Source: Bacteroidaceae bacterium (lineage in GTDB: Bacteria > Bacteroidota > Bacteroidia > Bacteroidales > Bacteroidaceae). From it: DNA of 64,000 nt. Within the stretch, counting starts at the first letter, position 1, and every line of letters begins with the position of its first letter. The DNA is taken from contig JAFTNZ010000018.1 of the NCBI GenBank assembly GCA_017451645.1, positions 186,001 through 250,000 on the forward strand, read 5' to 3'. Shown piece by piece: positions 50,505-59,462 of this stretch. Under the pieces are notes generated by a model. That model saw nothing but the letters and a program-made list of their open reading frames with translations, was not told the DNA's origin and ran no database searches. A program made the translations under genes and the position numbers.

Positions 50505-52517
50505 ATGGACTACCTCATCAAATCAGTTTTTTGTCTGGCTCTGTTCTACCCATTCTACATGGTGCTACTCAGCCGCGAAACGTTTCATCGGTTTAACCGT
50601 CTGACACTGATAGGCATCCTGTTGGCATCGGCTATCATCCCACTTTGTAGGATGACCACCAAAGAGCCCGTCATGCTCAGCCAAATCTACCAACGGTGGG
50701 AGCATTGGCTGACAGGAAAAGAGTCGGCAGAAGCAACAATCAGTGTTGACTTCGGCACGACAGAAATGGAAATTGTTTCTGATACAACCACCGATGGAGC
50801 GGTCATTGAAGACTATATCCACCCTATCCACTGGACTGAGGTATTTTTCTTGTTCTACGTGGGAGGAATTCTTTTCAGATTGGGCAGAAATTGTTTCTCC
50901 ATCTATCGGTTGACGTGCCTGCTACGTAGCGGGCGGACAGAGAGGATGGATAACGGTGTCCGTCTCGTACTGCACCTGCAGCCGGACATCGCTCCTTTCA
51001 GCTGGATGCATTACATCGTCATCTCCGAACAGGACTACCGGGAAAGTGGAAAGCAGATACTTGCTCACGAACAGGCTCACATAAGCAACGGCCATTCATG
51101 GGATCTGCTGTGGGTAGAGCTGTGCATACTCGTACAATGGTTCAATCCCATCGTATGGCTCATCCGCAGGGAACTACAGAACATCCATGAATACGAAGCC
51201 GACGAAGCTGTCATCAAACAAGGCATCGATGCAAAACAATATCAATTACTAATCATTAAAAAGGCTGTTGGCGCAAGGCTCTACTCTCTTGCCAACAACC
51301 TGAATCACAGTTCACTTAAAAAACGTTTAACTATGATGATGAAAGAAAAGTCACATCCATGGGCACGGTTGAAGTACCTCTATGTACTCCCGTTGGCTGC
51401 AATCTCTGTGGTTGCATTTGCCCACCCTGAAGCCGTGAACAACAGTAACGGCACTTCAGAAGCCAAAGTTACAGTTATTTCTGCAAACGGACAAACTTCC
51501 GATGCAAAAATGTCAGAAAACGAAGGGAATGTTCCCCATATCGTATCAGGAGACGCCCTACCTACTTCCACCGTGCAGAACGAAAACGATGAAGTCTTCA
51601 TGGTGGTAGAGCAGATGCCCGAATACCCTGGCGGCATGGGAGAACTGATGAAATTCCTGCAAAAGAACATCAAATACCCTGCACAGGCACACAAAGATAG
51701 CATACAAGGGCGCGTCATCGTGCAATTCGTGATAGACAAAACGGGAAAGGTCACCGACCCCGTCATCAAGAAAAGTGTATCACCCGAATTGGATGCCGAA
51801 GCCATCCGAGTGGTTAATGCCATGCCCCTATGGACACCCGGCAGACAAAGAGGAAAGGCTGTGAGTGTGAAGTTTACCTTGCCGATACAGTTCCGCCTGC
51901 AAGGCAAAGAAGCACTCCAAAAGCAAGTTGCCAACGAGACACTGCCAACTCCCAATGTGCAAGTGACCAGCAAGGGAGAATACTTGTATGGACACAATGG
52001 CACAATGCAAAAAGGTTCGTTGGAGGAAGTGGCCAACTATGTCAACGATGTGCGGAAAGAAGTCAATTCGGCAGGTAAGGGAGCACACTTCAAGGTGCAG
52101 TTGGTGGCCGATAAAGATGCTCCCCAAGAGAGTGTGGACAAACTGAAAGAGGCACTTCGCAAGATTCATGTCTTGCAGATAAACTACCACAAGGTAAGCG
52201 ATGAGGTCTTCATGGTAGTCGAGAAGATGCCCGAATTTCCCGGAGGTCCGGCCGAAATGATGAAATACCTCCAACAGAACATCAGTTATCCCAAAGAGGC
52301 ACATTCATGCGGTATTTCAGGAAGAGTCATCGTGCAGTTTATCGTTGACAAGTCAGGCGAATTACGCGATTTTGAGATAAAGAGAAGCATTTCTCCCGAA
52401 CTGGATGCCGAAGCGCTGCGTGTTGTCAGACAAATGCCGAAGTGGACACCCGGCACCCAACGGGGCAAAGCCGTGAATGTGCGATATACCCTACCCGTTT
52501 CATTCAAGTTGCAATAG
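50505..52517 (+). CDS. BlaR1-like M56 metallopeptidase with two TonB C-terminal domains
   Basis: 670 residues. Residues 1-310 contain about four membrane helices and the zinc motif H188-E-Q-A-H192 (AHEQAHI) with HEYEADEAVI as the third-ligand region, as in BlaR1/MecR1. No penicillin-binding sensor domain follows. Instead there are two copies of a TonB C-terminal domain (EVFMVVEQMPEYPGGMGEL at ~364 and EVFMVVEKMPEFPGGPAEM at ~566), each ending in a WTPG.QRGKAV segment. The copies are about 100 residues and closely similar. The protein probably senses an envelope signal and cleaves the repressor encoded next to it. Confidence 0.93.
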   Translation: MDYLIKSVFCLALFYPFYMVLLSRETFHRFNRLTLIGILLASAIIPLCRMTTKEPVMLSQIYQRWEHWLTGKESAEATISVDFGTTEMEIVSDTTTDGAVIEDYIHPIHWTEVFFLFYVGGILFRLGRNCFSIYRLTCLLRSGRTERMDNGVRLVLHLQPDIAPFSWMHYIVISEQDYRESGKQILAHEQAHISNGHSWDLLWVELCILVQWFNPIVWLIRRELQNIHEYEADEAVIKQGIDAKQYQLLIIKKAVGARLYSLANNLNHSSLKKRLTMMMKEKSHPWARLKYLYVLPLAAISVVAFAHPEAVNNSNGTSEAKVTVISANGQTSDAKMSENEGNVPHIVSGDALPTSTVQNENDEVFMVVEQMPEYPGGMGELMKFLQKNIKYPAQAHKDSIQGRVIVQFVIDKTGKVTDPVIKKSVSPELDAEAIRVVNAMPLWTPGRQRGKAVSVKFTLPIQFRLQGKEALQKQVANETLPTPNVQVTSKGEYLYGHNGTMQKGSLEEVANYVNDVRKEVNSAGKGAHFKVQLVADKDAPQESVDKLKEALRKIHVLQINYHKVSDEVFMVVEKMPEFPGGPAEMMKYLQQNISYPKEAHSCGISGRVIVQFIVDKSGELRDFEIKRSISPELDAEALRVVRQMPKWTPGTQRGKAVNVRYTLPVSFKLQ

Positions 52518-52529
52518 TTCCATAAAACA

Positions 52530-52565
52530 GAAATGAGGGCATGTCTGCGGACACACCCTCATTTC
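52530..52565. terminator. Bidirectional terminator between blaR1-like gene and DUF5606 gene
   Basis: GAAATGAGGG (52530-52539) pairs with CCCTCATTTC (52556-52565), with TGTC/GACA pairing inside. It separates two convergent genes. Confidence 0.8.
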
Positions 52566-52583
52566 CGTTCTTATAAACTTCTC

Positions 52584-53015
52584 TTATTCTGCTTCCGTCT
52601 GTTCTTCTGTTTCAGCCTCCTGTCCGGCAAAGTCAGTAAGACTGTTGTTTACGAGGATATTATACCACGAAATAAGTTTCTTGATGTCGTTGGTATAGAC
52701 ACGGTCGCGGTCGTAGTTTGGCAACACTTCTGCCATATAGCCATGCAACTGGTCAGCAGTGGCCTTCTTCGGGTCGAGCGAAGCCAAAGCCCCCTGTTCC
52801 TTCTCCTTCACATTGTTGAACACTTGACGCAAGGGCACCTCTTCATCGTCCGTGTACATAGCTATATCTCCCAAAGCTATCACCTTGTCGCTACCATAGA
52901 CAGGCTGACGCTTTTTGGCAGCATCAAGCGACTCGACGATGAGCGCGTTCTTTCCACGTGAAATCAGTTTATATAATCCGGGTTTGCCGGAAATGGATAA
53001 AATAGTTCTTAACAT
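52584..53015 (-). CDS. DUF5606 family protein
   Basis: 143 residues beginning MLRTILSISGKPGLYKLISRG, the characteristic N-terminus of DUF5606. KVIALGDIAMYTDDEEVPL and DRVYTNDIKKLISWYNIL are also typical. It is cytoplasmic, ends in an acidic Glu/Thr tail, and has no known function. It is transcribed towards the blaR1-like gene, with a shared terminator, and may form a unit with coaE (60-base gap). Confidence 0.85.
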   Translation of the reverse strand: MLRTILSISGKPGLYKLISRGKNALIVESLDAAKKRQPVYGSDKVIALGDIAMYTDDEEVPLRQVFNNVKEKEQGALASLDPKKATADQLHGYMAEVLPNYDRDRVYTNDIKKLISWYNILVNNSLTDFAGQEAETEEQTEAE

Positions 53016-53075
53016 AATATCGTTTTCTATTAGTGTATAAGTTTGTTATTATTAAATCGGACGCAAAAGTAACAC

Positions 53076-53693
53076 TCACTCGCGAATTTCACAAAATAAA
53101 AGCCCTAAAATATCCAAAATTTGCGGAAGGACAGGCATTCTGCCGTCATTGTACAGTGTAAAATCTGCCTTTTCCCGCTTTTCTTCATCCGGAAGTTGGT
53201 TCCGCATACGTCTGCGCACAGCCTCTGCCGACACCCCATCGCGCTCCATCGCACGCTGCAGGCGCACGCATTCAGGGGCATAGACCATCAGCACCCGATC
53301 GGCCAAGCAATCGAATCCGGACTCATAGAGAATGGCCGACTCCATGGCGACCCAAGGCCCCTGCTGGCGGGACTTCCAGTGCAGGAAGTCTTCAGCCACA
53401 CGAGGATGTATGATAGCATTGACCCGCCTTGCATGGTCAACATCTGCAAACAGATAGCCGGCCAATACAGCCCTGTCGAGCCGTCCTTCGGAATCATAGA
53501 CCGCATTCCCTACAAGTTCCGTGAGCTGTTGCCGGATGACGGGATGACTCTCATTGAGAAGACGAGCCTCGCGGTCGCAATCATAAACAGGAATCCCCAT
53601 CGAACGCAAACAACGGGATACTACGGACTTGCCACTGCCAATTCCACCGGTAAGAGCAAGCACACGGACATCTGTGAGAGGCTCCCGATTCAT
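53076..53693 (-). CDS. coaE: Dephospho-CoA kinase
   Basis: 205 residues. ALTGGIGSGKSVVSRCLRSMG is the P-loop of CoaE; GIPVYDCDREARLLN and HPRVAEDFLHW with WVAMESAILYESGF are the conserved substrate-binding segments. It phosphorylates dephospho-CoA in the last step of coenzyme A synthesis. Its start overlaps the ybbR-like stop by 4 bases, so the two are co-translated. Confidence 0.96.
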   Translation of the reverse strand: MNREPLTDVRVLALTGGIGSGKSVVSRCLRSMGIPVYDCDREARLLNESHPVIRQQLTELVGNAVYDSEGRLDRAVLAGYLFADVDHARRVNAIIHPRVAEDFLHWKSRQQGPWVAMESAILYESGFDCLADRVLMVYAPECVRLQRAMERDGVSAEAVRRRMRNQLPDEEKREKADFTLYNDGRMPVLPQILDILGLLFCEIRE

Positions 53694-54709
53694 TGTATCA
53701 CTTGTTCTATCAGAAATTCCACACTGTTAGGGACTATGCGGACATGATTGACTCCCGAAGGGACTTCGGTCGCCCGCAATCGGCAACGTCCGTTGGCGGT
53801 CTGCTGCAGAAGTTCGTCGTAAGACAATTCAATGCGGAAATCATCAGCCGTGATGTCTTTGAACAGATGCCCTCCCACCTGAAATGTCACATTCACTTTG
53901 GACGGGAAAGTCTTCAACTGCTTGTCGGCAGGAAAGCCGATGCCGGTGACGGGTACGGAGACAGTCTTCTCCGTCAGGATGTCAGCATACAGACTGACTT
54001 CCACCATATCGGGAATAAAACGGGCACCTTTAACTGGCTGTATCCCCAGTTTCCGATGTACCGTATCAGACACTCCGGTCAGATGCAAAGGCAGAGTGTA
54101 AGCCGCATTCAGCGTATCCAGAATCGCTTTAGGCGCATAGAGCATGACGGAATCAGGCTCCAGTTGTCGGCCTGCCAGGTAATATTGTCGGCCGGTCGTC
54201 ACCACACCGGCCAACTTGACGGGAAGTTTCTTTCCCTCGCCTTGCGTATAGATAAGCTCCAATGTGTCGGGAGCTATATCCAACAAAGTGGTGGACACTG
54301 CCAACTGGCCGGCCACCTGTTTCTGCAGTTCGTCAGAGAGAATACGCACATGGTCGCCCCGCTTGCTGTAGTCGTTGAAGTCGATGCTGACAGGCACGAA
54401 CCCCTGTCCGAACATATAGTTGACCAACACCGTGCCCTTGTCCTTCACCGTAAGTTCTATCTGCTTTGGAAAATCCTCGGTCAGCACCACATTGTCCGGC
54501 AGGTTCTTCAGCCGCAGAGGGATGGTCACCTCTGTTTCATAACTGTCGTTCAGGGTCTGCAATATCCAGAAGGTGGATGCCACAAAGACAAAGAATAAAA
54601 AGAGCAGGAACTCCCTGCACTGGGGAGTGCGAAGAAAGTTCCTGACATTTGTCCAACAGCATCCCAAACGGTGCTGTATCTCCTCTTTAGAGAATCTCAT
54701 CCGGCTCAA
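53690..54709 (-). CDS. YbbR-like (CdaR-type) membrane-anchored protein
   Basis: 339 residues with one N-terminal membrane helix (EFLLFLFFVFVASTFWIL) and an extracytoplasmic part. The segments ETEVTIPLRLKNLPDNVVL and KQIELTVKDKGTVLVNYMF are typical of YbbR-like domains. CdaR regulates a diadenylate cyclase in Firmicutes; no cyclase gene is seen here. In Bacteroidota this gene usually lies next to coaE, and here too it overlaps coaE by 4 bases. The function is otherwise unknown. Confidence 0.88.
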   Translation of the reverse strand: MSRMRFSKEEIQHRLGCCWTNVRNFLRTPQCREFLLFLFFVFVASTFWILQTLNDSYETEVTIPLRLKNLPDNVVLTEDFPKQIELTVKDKGTVLVNYMFGQGFVPVSIDFNDYSKRGDHVRILSDELQKQVAGQLAVSTTLLDIAPDTLELIYTQGEGKKLPVKLAGVVTTGRQYYLAGRQLEPDSVMLYAPKAILDTLNAAYTLPLHLTGVSDTVHRKLGIQPVKGARFIPDMVEVSLYADILTEKTVSVPVTGIGFPADKQLKTFPSKVNVTFQVGGHLFKDITADDFRIELSYDELLQQTANGRCRLRATEVPSGVNHVRIVPNSVEFLIEQVIQ

Positions 54710-54723
54710 ACTGCTGTGTGGGA

Positions 54724-55032
54724 TTAATTGGTTGCACTCTGTGCAGCATTGGCATAGATGGAGTTGCGGTCAATCTTGATTTTCACTCCGGACGCGATTT
54801 CCAACACAACCACGTTGGTAGCCTCATCAATGCTCTTTACCTGTCCATAGATACCGCCGGCAGTCATCACTTCCTGTCCTACAGAGAGATTCTTGCGGAA
54901 ATTCATAATCTCCTTCTGCTTCTTTTGTTGCGGACGGATCATGAAGAACCACATAATGGCAAAAATAGCCACCATCATGATAATCATCGAGAAGTCGCCT
55001 CCTCCTTGTAACATTACAGTCAAAACATTCAT
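54724..55032 (-). CDS. yajC: Preprotein translocase subunit YajC
   Basis: 102 residues. A single membrane helix (MIIMMVAIFAIMWFFMI) precedes RPQQKKQKEIMNFRKNLSVGQEVMT, the YajC signature, then a small beta domain (GGIYGQVKSIDEATNVVVLEIA). It associates with SecDF in protein export. It is 14 bases upstream of the ybbR-like gene. Confidence 0.96.
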   Translation of the reverse strand: MNVLTVMLQGGGDFSMIIMMVAIFAIMWFFMIRPQQKKQKEIMNFRKNLSVGQEVMTAGGIYGQVKSIDEATNVVVLEIASGVKIKIDRNSIYANAAQSATN

Positions 55033-55099
55033 AGTCTGTTCTTATTTATTGGTTCAGTTTGAAATATATCCTCTTTTCACTTACAACAACCCTGAGGGG

Positions 55100-56026
55100 T
55101 CAATTTTTCATCAGTTTACCCTCCTTTTTCAATTGATTAACTACCGTATCCAACAATCCATTGATAAAGCCCGGACTCTTGGGCGTGCTATAGAGTTTGG
55201 CAATCTCCAGGAATTCGTTGATGGTGACACTGACAGGGATATTGGGGAAAGATGTGATTTCGGCCAAAGCCACCTGCATGATGAGCACATCCATGAAGGT
55301 AACGCGCTTCAAGTCCCAATTACGGGTGTTTTCACTCATCAGATGACGGTAATAGTCGGCATTCAGTATGGTGCGGCGGAAAAGCCGGCGCGCATAGTCC
55401 CTGTCCTCTTCATCCTTGAACTCGGGCAGCAATTCCTGTCTGGAACCATTGCTCTCGTCAAACCGCTTGATGGTCTTCAGCACAAAAGTGTCCACTATTT
55501 CCTTGTCGTCATTCCAGTAGAGGCTCTGCTCCTCCAGCAAGGCATCAAGCGCATCGTTGTTGAACACCATTGTCTTGTAGATTTTGCGCCACAACTCACG
55601 GTCTTCAGCATAGCTGCTCGTTTCTGCCGCCATATACTCCTTATATACATCACTCTCCACAATGCGGTTGTATAGTGCTTTCACAAAATCCTCATCGTTG
55701 TCCCACGTCTTTTTCTGGTTCTTGACAAATTCCTCCAACTGCCTGTTCACTTCCAGTTGGGCGGCAAACCTATTCTCGACAAACTTCATATTCGGAGCCA
55801 GTTCCTCCTTTGTAGGACGCAGCTTGGCCTTACCCATGTCGATACGCTTGGCAGCATAACGGGTGACGGCAACAATCAGCAACAGGAGATAGTTATAAAG
55901 GTCGTAGGCTTTGGACAGACTGAAAAACAACTCCTTTTCAGCAGTTTCCAGATTTTTTCCTCCATTCTGATAGTAAGCATAAACAATCTGTACTATCTTC
56001 AGACGAATAAGAACTCTATTAATCAT
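55100..56026 (-). CDS. nusB: Transcription antitermination protein NusB, long form
   Basis: 308 residues, about twice the length of the E. coli protein. MINRVLIRLKIVQIVYAYYQ is the N-terminal helix (RVLxRxKxxQ pattern); LMSENTRNWDLKRVTFMDVLIMQVALAEI and VTINEFLEIAKLYSTPKSPGFINGLLD near the C-terminus are classical NusB segments (quoted in parts: VALAEITSFPNIPVSVTINE). The middle ~150 residues form an extra helical insert found in Bacteroidota. It binds boxA RNA with S10 during rRNA transcription. It precedes yajC by 67 bases. Confidence 0.94.
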   Translation of the reverse strand: MINRVLIRLKIVQIVYAYYQNGGKNLETAEKELFFSLSKAYDLYNYLLLLIVAVTRYAAKRIDMGKAKLRPTKEELAPNMKFVENRFAAQLEVNRQLEEFVKNQKKTWDNDEDFVKALYNRIVESDVYKEYMAAETSSYAEDRELWRKIYKTMVFNNDALDALLEEQSLYWNDDKEIVDTFVLKTIKRFDESNGSRQELLPEFKDEEDRDYARRLFRRTILNADYYRHLMSENTRNWDLKRVTFMDVLIMQVALAEITSFPNIPVSVTINEFLEIAKLYSTPKSPGFINGLLDTVVNQLKKEGKLMKN

Positions 56027-56181
56027 ATATCCTAAATCTTAGTAAATACAAAGTCCATTCAAATGAGATGCAAAATTAGACATTATTATTGATTCAGCCA
56101 ACTTTCAATGCATTTTTTTATTTGTCAGAGTTCCGTTTTGCCCAATTATTCTGTCCGAATGCAAAGTTTTTGCTTTTTTTC

Positions 56182-56212
56182 TTTGAATTTCTAAAAAAAA
56201 TGAGCAATTTTG
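56182..56212 (+). promoter_or_regulatory. Promoter of the DUF3276 gene
   Basis: TTTG (56182-56185) and CAATTTTG (56205-56212; one base from TAnnTTTG) are 19 bases apart. The transcription start would fall near 56220, after an in-frame ATG at 56200, so the ATG at 56254 is the likely start of translation. Confidence 0.6.
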
Positions 56213-56253
56213 AAGCCATTTTCAACAAAATCAAAGAAACGGACAAAACAATT

Positions 56254-56640
56254 ATGGAAGATTACAAGAAAAAATATGCAGCTACAGACGGCATGGAAAA
56301 AGACATCGTGTTTTCAAAAAGCATCAAAGCCGGAAAGCGTATTTATTACTTGGACGTGAAGAAGAACCGGAAGGATGAGATGTATCTGGCCATCACCGAG
56401 AGCAAGAAGATTGTATCGGAAGAAGGTGAAATGCCACAAGTGAATTTCGAGAAGCACAAGATTTTCCTCTATAGGGAAGATTTTGAAAAGTTCGCTAACG
56501 GACTGACAGAAGCCATCCAATACATCACCGACAGGCAAGGGCATTGTGCTCCAAGGGAGAATTACGACCCTGCACCCAACGACTCCACTGCACAAAGCAG
56601 CGAAGATACCGACAAAATCAAGATAGACATCGACTTCTGA
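56254..56640 (+). CDS. DUF3276 / PUR-like nucleic-acid-binding protein
   Basis: 128 residues from MEDYKKKYAATDGMEKDIVF. SKSIKAGKRIYYLDVKKNRK, MYLAITESKKI and KHKIFLYREDFEKFANGL are characteristic of DUF3276, which has a PUR-alpha-like fold shown to bind nucleic acid in Bacteroidota and spirochaetes. The tail is acidic (SSEDTDKIKIDIDF). It is a single-gene unit divergent from nusB. A longer start at 56200 is possible but lies within the promoter. Confidence 0.85.
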   Translation: MEDYKKKYAATDGMEKDIVFSKSIKAGKRIYYLDVKKNRKDEMYLAITESKKIVSEEGEMPQVNFEKHKIFLYREDFEKFANGLTEAIQYITDRQGHCAPRENYDPAPNDSTAQSSEDTDKIKIDIDF

Positions 56641-56669
56641 CATTTTTCAGGGAGTTGACCTCTCCGCGG

Positions 56670-56747
56670 ATATATACTGCACCGGCAAAGTAATATATAC
56701 TCCAAGTGCCAACGGATATATACTTACTTTGCCGGTGCAGTATATAT
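56670..56747. repeat. Perfect 24-base inverted repeat overlapping a gene end
   Basis: 56670-56693 is the exact reverse complement of 56724-56747; the shared core is CTGCACCGGCAAAG. The word GGATATATACT occurs at 56668-56678 and 56714-56724. The right arm encodes the last residues (IYTAPAK) and stop codon of the TPR-HTH gene. It can act as terminator for the convergent DUF3276 gene (T-run after 56750). Confidence 0.9.
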
Positions 56748-58595
56748 TGCTTTTTTCAGAGCCGCCCTCACCTGGGCTCGGTAGGCTTTTACTGAGTTGG
56801 GTTTCAGATTGGTAGCACGACAAAGCATCTCTGTGTCGTCATAACCAAGGCTTATCAGATAAGCCATTTCCTGTTTGTCCGTCAGCACCTTGTCTGTCTC
56901 TATCAGCTGTTGGATACCCGGATGAGCGAATTCAGCCAACAGCTTCAACAAGTCCGTGTACTCTGTCCGCTTGATAAGGTAGCGTGGATTACTGATTCCA
57001 CTTTTCAATTCAATCAACAGTAGGACTGAACGCACACTTCCGCCATTCATCAGAAAACGTTGCAATAATTTATACTGCTCCATCTGCGCCACCACCCCCT
57101 TCACCTCATCACGCTGCAGGATTTCTACCTTTTCCGAATGAGCCAATCGTTGAGTCAATTCACGGAACCTGTCCTCTAATTCCTTCTTGTCAGCATTAAA
57201 CTCTTCTACTTTCTCTTTCAGCTTTTTTCTGAGTTCATTTACCGACTCCTGGTATGCAGCCTCTTCCTTCTTCCTTTCATCTCTAATGCCATCCATGGCT
57301 TTTGATTGTCGTGACAGAACCCCCTTCATGCGCCCCTTTTCAATTTTCAGAGCATACAGTTTTCCTTCTGTCTCCTGTAGGAGAGTTTGTTTTTCCAACA
57401 GCAGACACTCCTTCTCGTCCAACAAAGAATCCTTCGCTTTCATCTGTATGCCATGTCTCTGTCCCAACCATTTCACGACAAATACAGCCATACCTGATAC
57501 GAAAACCAGCCCGATTCCCCACACCCATTGCCAGCAGTATGCCGTACGTTTTTCGTTTTCCAACTGAAAGACTTTCATCTTATCCGGGATTTTGGCCACT
57601 TCCGTTGCTTTTCTACGCTGAGCAAGGTCGCTGTAATACCGACGATAATGGTCATGATGGTGCACTGCCTCTCTCAAATTCCCCATCCGCTTATGTATTC
57701 GGTATAGATGCAGATAGCCGCTGCACTGCATCAAGCTGTCCGGACTTTCCAGCATTTTTTCGCCATAATTTCGTGCCCGGACATATTCTCCTATCTCATA
57801 ATAGAGCGTTGCAAAAGAAGAATACACATTATATATATAGGTGGAGTCGGCCTGCTCCTCAGCCTCTTTTAACAACCGTTCTGCTGTAGCGTATTGCTTA
57901 CGGTCTATCAAGAATGCCGCATAATTCTGCATAAACAATTTTGCCCTCTTGTTTCCCCGACACTTTCTCACATACTCCATTCCACGTTTGTAATAGAGTT
58001 CAACACTGTCAGGAACACCTTTCAAATCATAAATCTTCGCTATCTGGCTGCAAGCCGACACCACATAATGCACCGAATCACCACTCAATTCATTCTCATA
58101 CGACTTCTTATAATAAGCTAAAGATTCATCCAACAGCCCCTGCTTCATCAACAGCAAAGCATAATGATTGAATAACAACGATTTGTATTGCTTGTCATCT
58201 ACACCTTCAAAAGCTTGTTCGCTGGCCACAAATGCTTTGGTGGCATCCTCCACGCCTCCATGCTGCATATGCACCAATCCTTTATACAGTAAAGATTTAG
58301 CCAACAAATGACGTTCTCCCATCCGTTCATAATAATCCACCGCCATATTTATCAGTGAATCTCCTTCCAAAGGAATACGACACTTGTGCATGGACTGTGT
58401 CCACAGCAAGGCATATCGTGCCTGTTGCCTGTTGCTCATTGTTGAGTCCACTTGTTGCAACAGCCAACGTGCACTGTCTGCTCTTGTCTCCATACAGGCT
58501 TCAGCGCCGACCAACAGAAGTTCGTTTCGGTCATCACTGCACCCTACCGACACCATCAGCAGGAGACACATCCATGTCATTACAGACTTTTTCAT
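56724..58595 (-). CDS. Membrane-anchored TPR protein with coiled coil and C-terminal HTH
   Basis: 623 residues from the ATG at 58595. The signal MKKSVMTWMCLLLMVSVGCS has a lipobox-like Cys19. Residues 40-330 are TPR repeats (LLFNHYALLLMKQGLLDESL, FATLYYEIGEYVRARNY). A membrane helix spans residues 355-377 (WQWVWGIGLVFVSGMAVFVV). A long charged coiled coil follows (about 385-490). The C-terminal ~80 residues include ISLGYDDTEMLCRATNLKPNSVKAYRAQ, a LuxR-like helix-turn-helix pattern (short part: LKPNSVKAYRAQVR). The layout suggests a periplasmic or surface sensor coupled to cytoplasmic DNA binding. Genes it controls may be the divergent secreted-protease genes. Confidence 0.85.
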   Translation of the reverse strand: MKKSVMTWMCLLLMVSVGCSDDRNELLLVGAEACMETRADSARWLLQQVDSTMSNRQQARYALLWTQSMHKCRIPLEGDSLINMAVDYYERMGERHLLAKSLLYKGLVHMQHGGVEDATKAFVASEQAFEGVDDKQYKSLLFNHYALLLMKQGLLDESLAYYKKSYENELSGDSVHYVVSACSQIAKIYDLKGVPDSVELYYKRGMEYVRKCRGNKRAKLFMQNYAAFLIDRKQYATAERLLKEAEEQADSTYIYNVYSSFATLYYEIGEYVRARNYGEKMLESPDSLMQCSGYLHLYRIHKRMGNLREAVHHHDHYRRYYSDLAQRRKATEVAKIPDKMKVFQLENEKRTAYCWQWVWGIGLVFVSGMAVFVVKWLGQRHGIQMKAKDSLLDEKECLLLEKQTLLQETEGKLYALKIEKGRMKGVLSRQSKAMDGIRDERKKEEAAYQESVNELRKKLKEKVEEFNADKKELEDRFRELTQRLAHSEKVEILQRDEVKGVVAQMEQYKLLQRFLMNGGSVRSVLLLIELKSGISNPRYLIKRTEYTDLLKLLAEFAHPGIQQLIETDKVLTDKQEMAYLISLGYDDTEMLCRATNLKPNSVKAYRAQVRAALKKAIYTAPAK

Positions 58596-58641
58596 TGTCC
58601 AGTTGTTTGTCCACAAAGGAACAAATTATTTCCCATATATG

Positions 58642-58649
58642 CAAACTTA
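58642..58649 (-). promoter_or_regulatory. Promoter -7 box for the TPR-HTH gene
   Basis: TAAGTTTG on the minus strand matches TAnnTTTG, 47 bases before the ATG. The 344-base divergent region from 58596 to 58939 holds this and the opposite promoter; no gene is seen in it. Confidence 0.45.
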
Positions 58650-58849
58650 TTACAAAACATCTCGCAATAGCTATTAGGAGACACCTGCTCAGGCCTATAG
58701 ACAGCAAGCCTCAAAACATCAAAATATATTACCGAAAAACATTTCAAGCAAACCTGCAACAACTTTGATAATCAATCTTTTACAAACCAACAATCCTCCC
58801 ACCTGAAGCCCCTTTATCATTTTCCCAAAATGCGTTTTTGCAAAAAATG

Positions 58850-58882
58850 TTTGCCCGGAAATGATTTATTCACGTAAATTTG
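58850..58882 (+). promoter_or_regulatory. Promoter of the DUF3244 gene and possibly the protease locus
   Basis: TTTG (58850-58853) and TAAATTTG (58875-58882) are 21 bases apart, matching both boxes exactly. The start of transcription near 58890 excludes an in-frame ATG at 58880 and supports 58940. Confidence 0.75.
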
Positions 58883-58939
58883 CAGGCAGAAAACATGGAC
58901 AAACTTATCCACGCATTACTAATTCTTAAATTAACAATT

Positions 58940-59338
58940 ATGAAGTTAAAACGTATCGTAAAAAGCCTGTTATTGGCAAGTGTCCTACCCTTCTCTTCTT
59001 TTACGGTAGTCAACGACGATGACACTACCCCCACAGAAGAAAAACAAATTGTACTGACCAACAAAAACGATGCAGACTCGGGCGACAACACACTCCAAGT
59101 ACCCGTCACCGCCACCTTGTCCAACAATGTGTTGAACGTGCAGTTTACGGGAACAGTTCCCGTAGCCACCGTATCGGTCAGCAATGCACTCACAGGAGCC
59201 ACCGTTGCACAACAGAGCATGACGGCCATCTCCGGCAGCCTATGTCGCGTGCCCGTATCTTCAGGTACATACGTGCTGAACGTAACCAACGAACAGAGCG
59301 GAGAATCTGTAAGCGGTGTGGTTGACGTAGAAGAGTAA
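58940..59338 (+). CDS. Small DUF3244-like secreted protein
   Basis: 132 residues with a signal peptide (RIVKSLLLASVLPFSSF). The mature part is a beta-sandwich: LQVPVTATLSNNVLNVQF and VPVSSGTYVLNVTNEQSGES resemble DUF3244, a family often encoded beside C10/C25-type proteases and S74-type proteins in Bacteroidota, with protease-inhibitor-like folds in some cases. An acidic end (VVDVEE) follows. It is first in a possible operon with the S74 and C25 genes, although a hairpin separates them. The inhibitor idea is inference. Confidence 0.75.
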   Translation: MKLKRIVKSLLLASVLPFSSFTVVNDDDTTPTEEKQIVLTNKNDADSGDNTLQVPVTATLSNNVLNVQFTGTVPVATVSVSNALTGATVAQQSMTAISGSLCRVPVSSGTYVLNVTNEQSGESVSGVVDVEE

Positions 59339-59366
59339 ACGAACATCTATTACACAGTAGGTGAAA

Positions 59367-59411
59367 GAAGACAAAGATGCTGTAAGATTCAGAAAACAGC
59401 ATCTTGTCTTC
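59367..59411 (+). terminator. Hairpin between DUF3244 and S74-type genes
   Basis: AAGATGCTGT (59374-59383) pairs with ACAGCATCTT (59396-59405) and GAAGAC with GTCTTC extends the stem to 16 pairs with one bulge. No T-run follows, so it may slow decay or reduce read-through rather than terminate fully. Confidence 0.5.
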
Positions 59412-59462
59412 TGAAACATTAATAAACATCATTCAACTTTATAACATTTAAACAATTCAATC

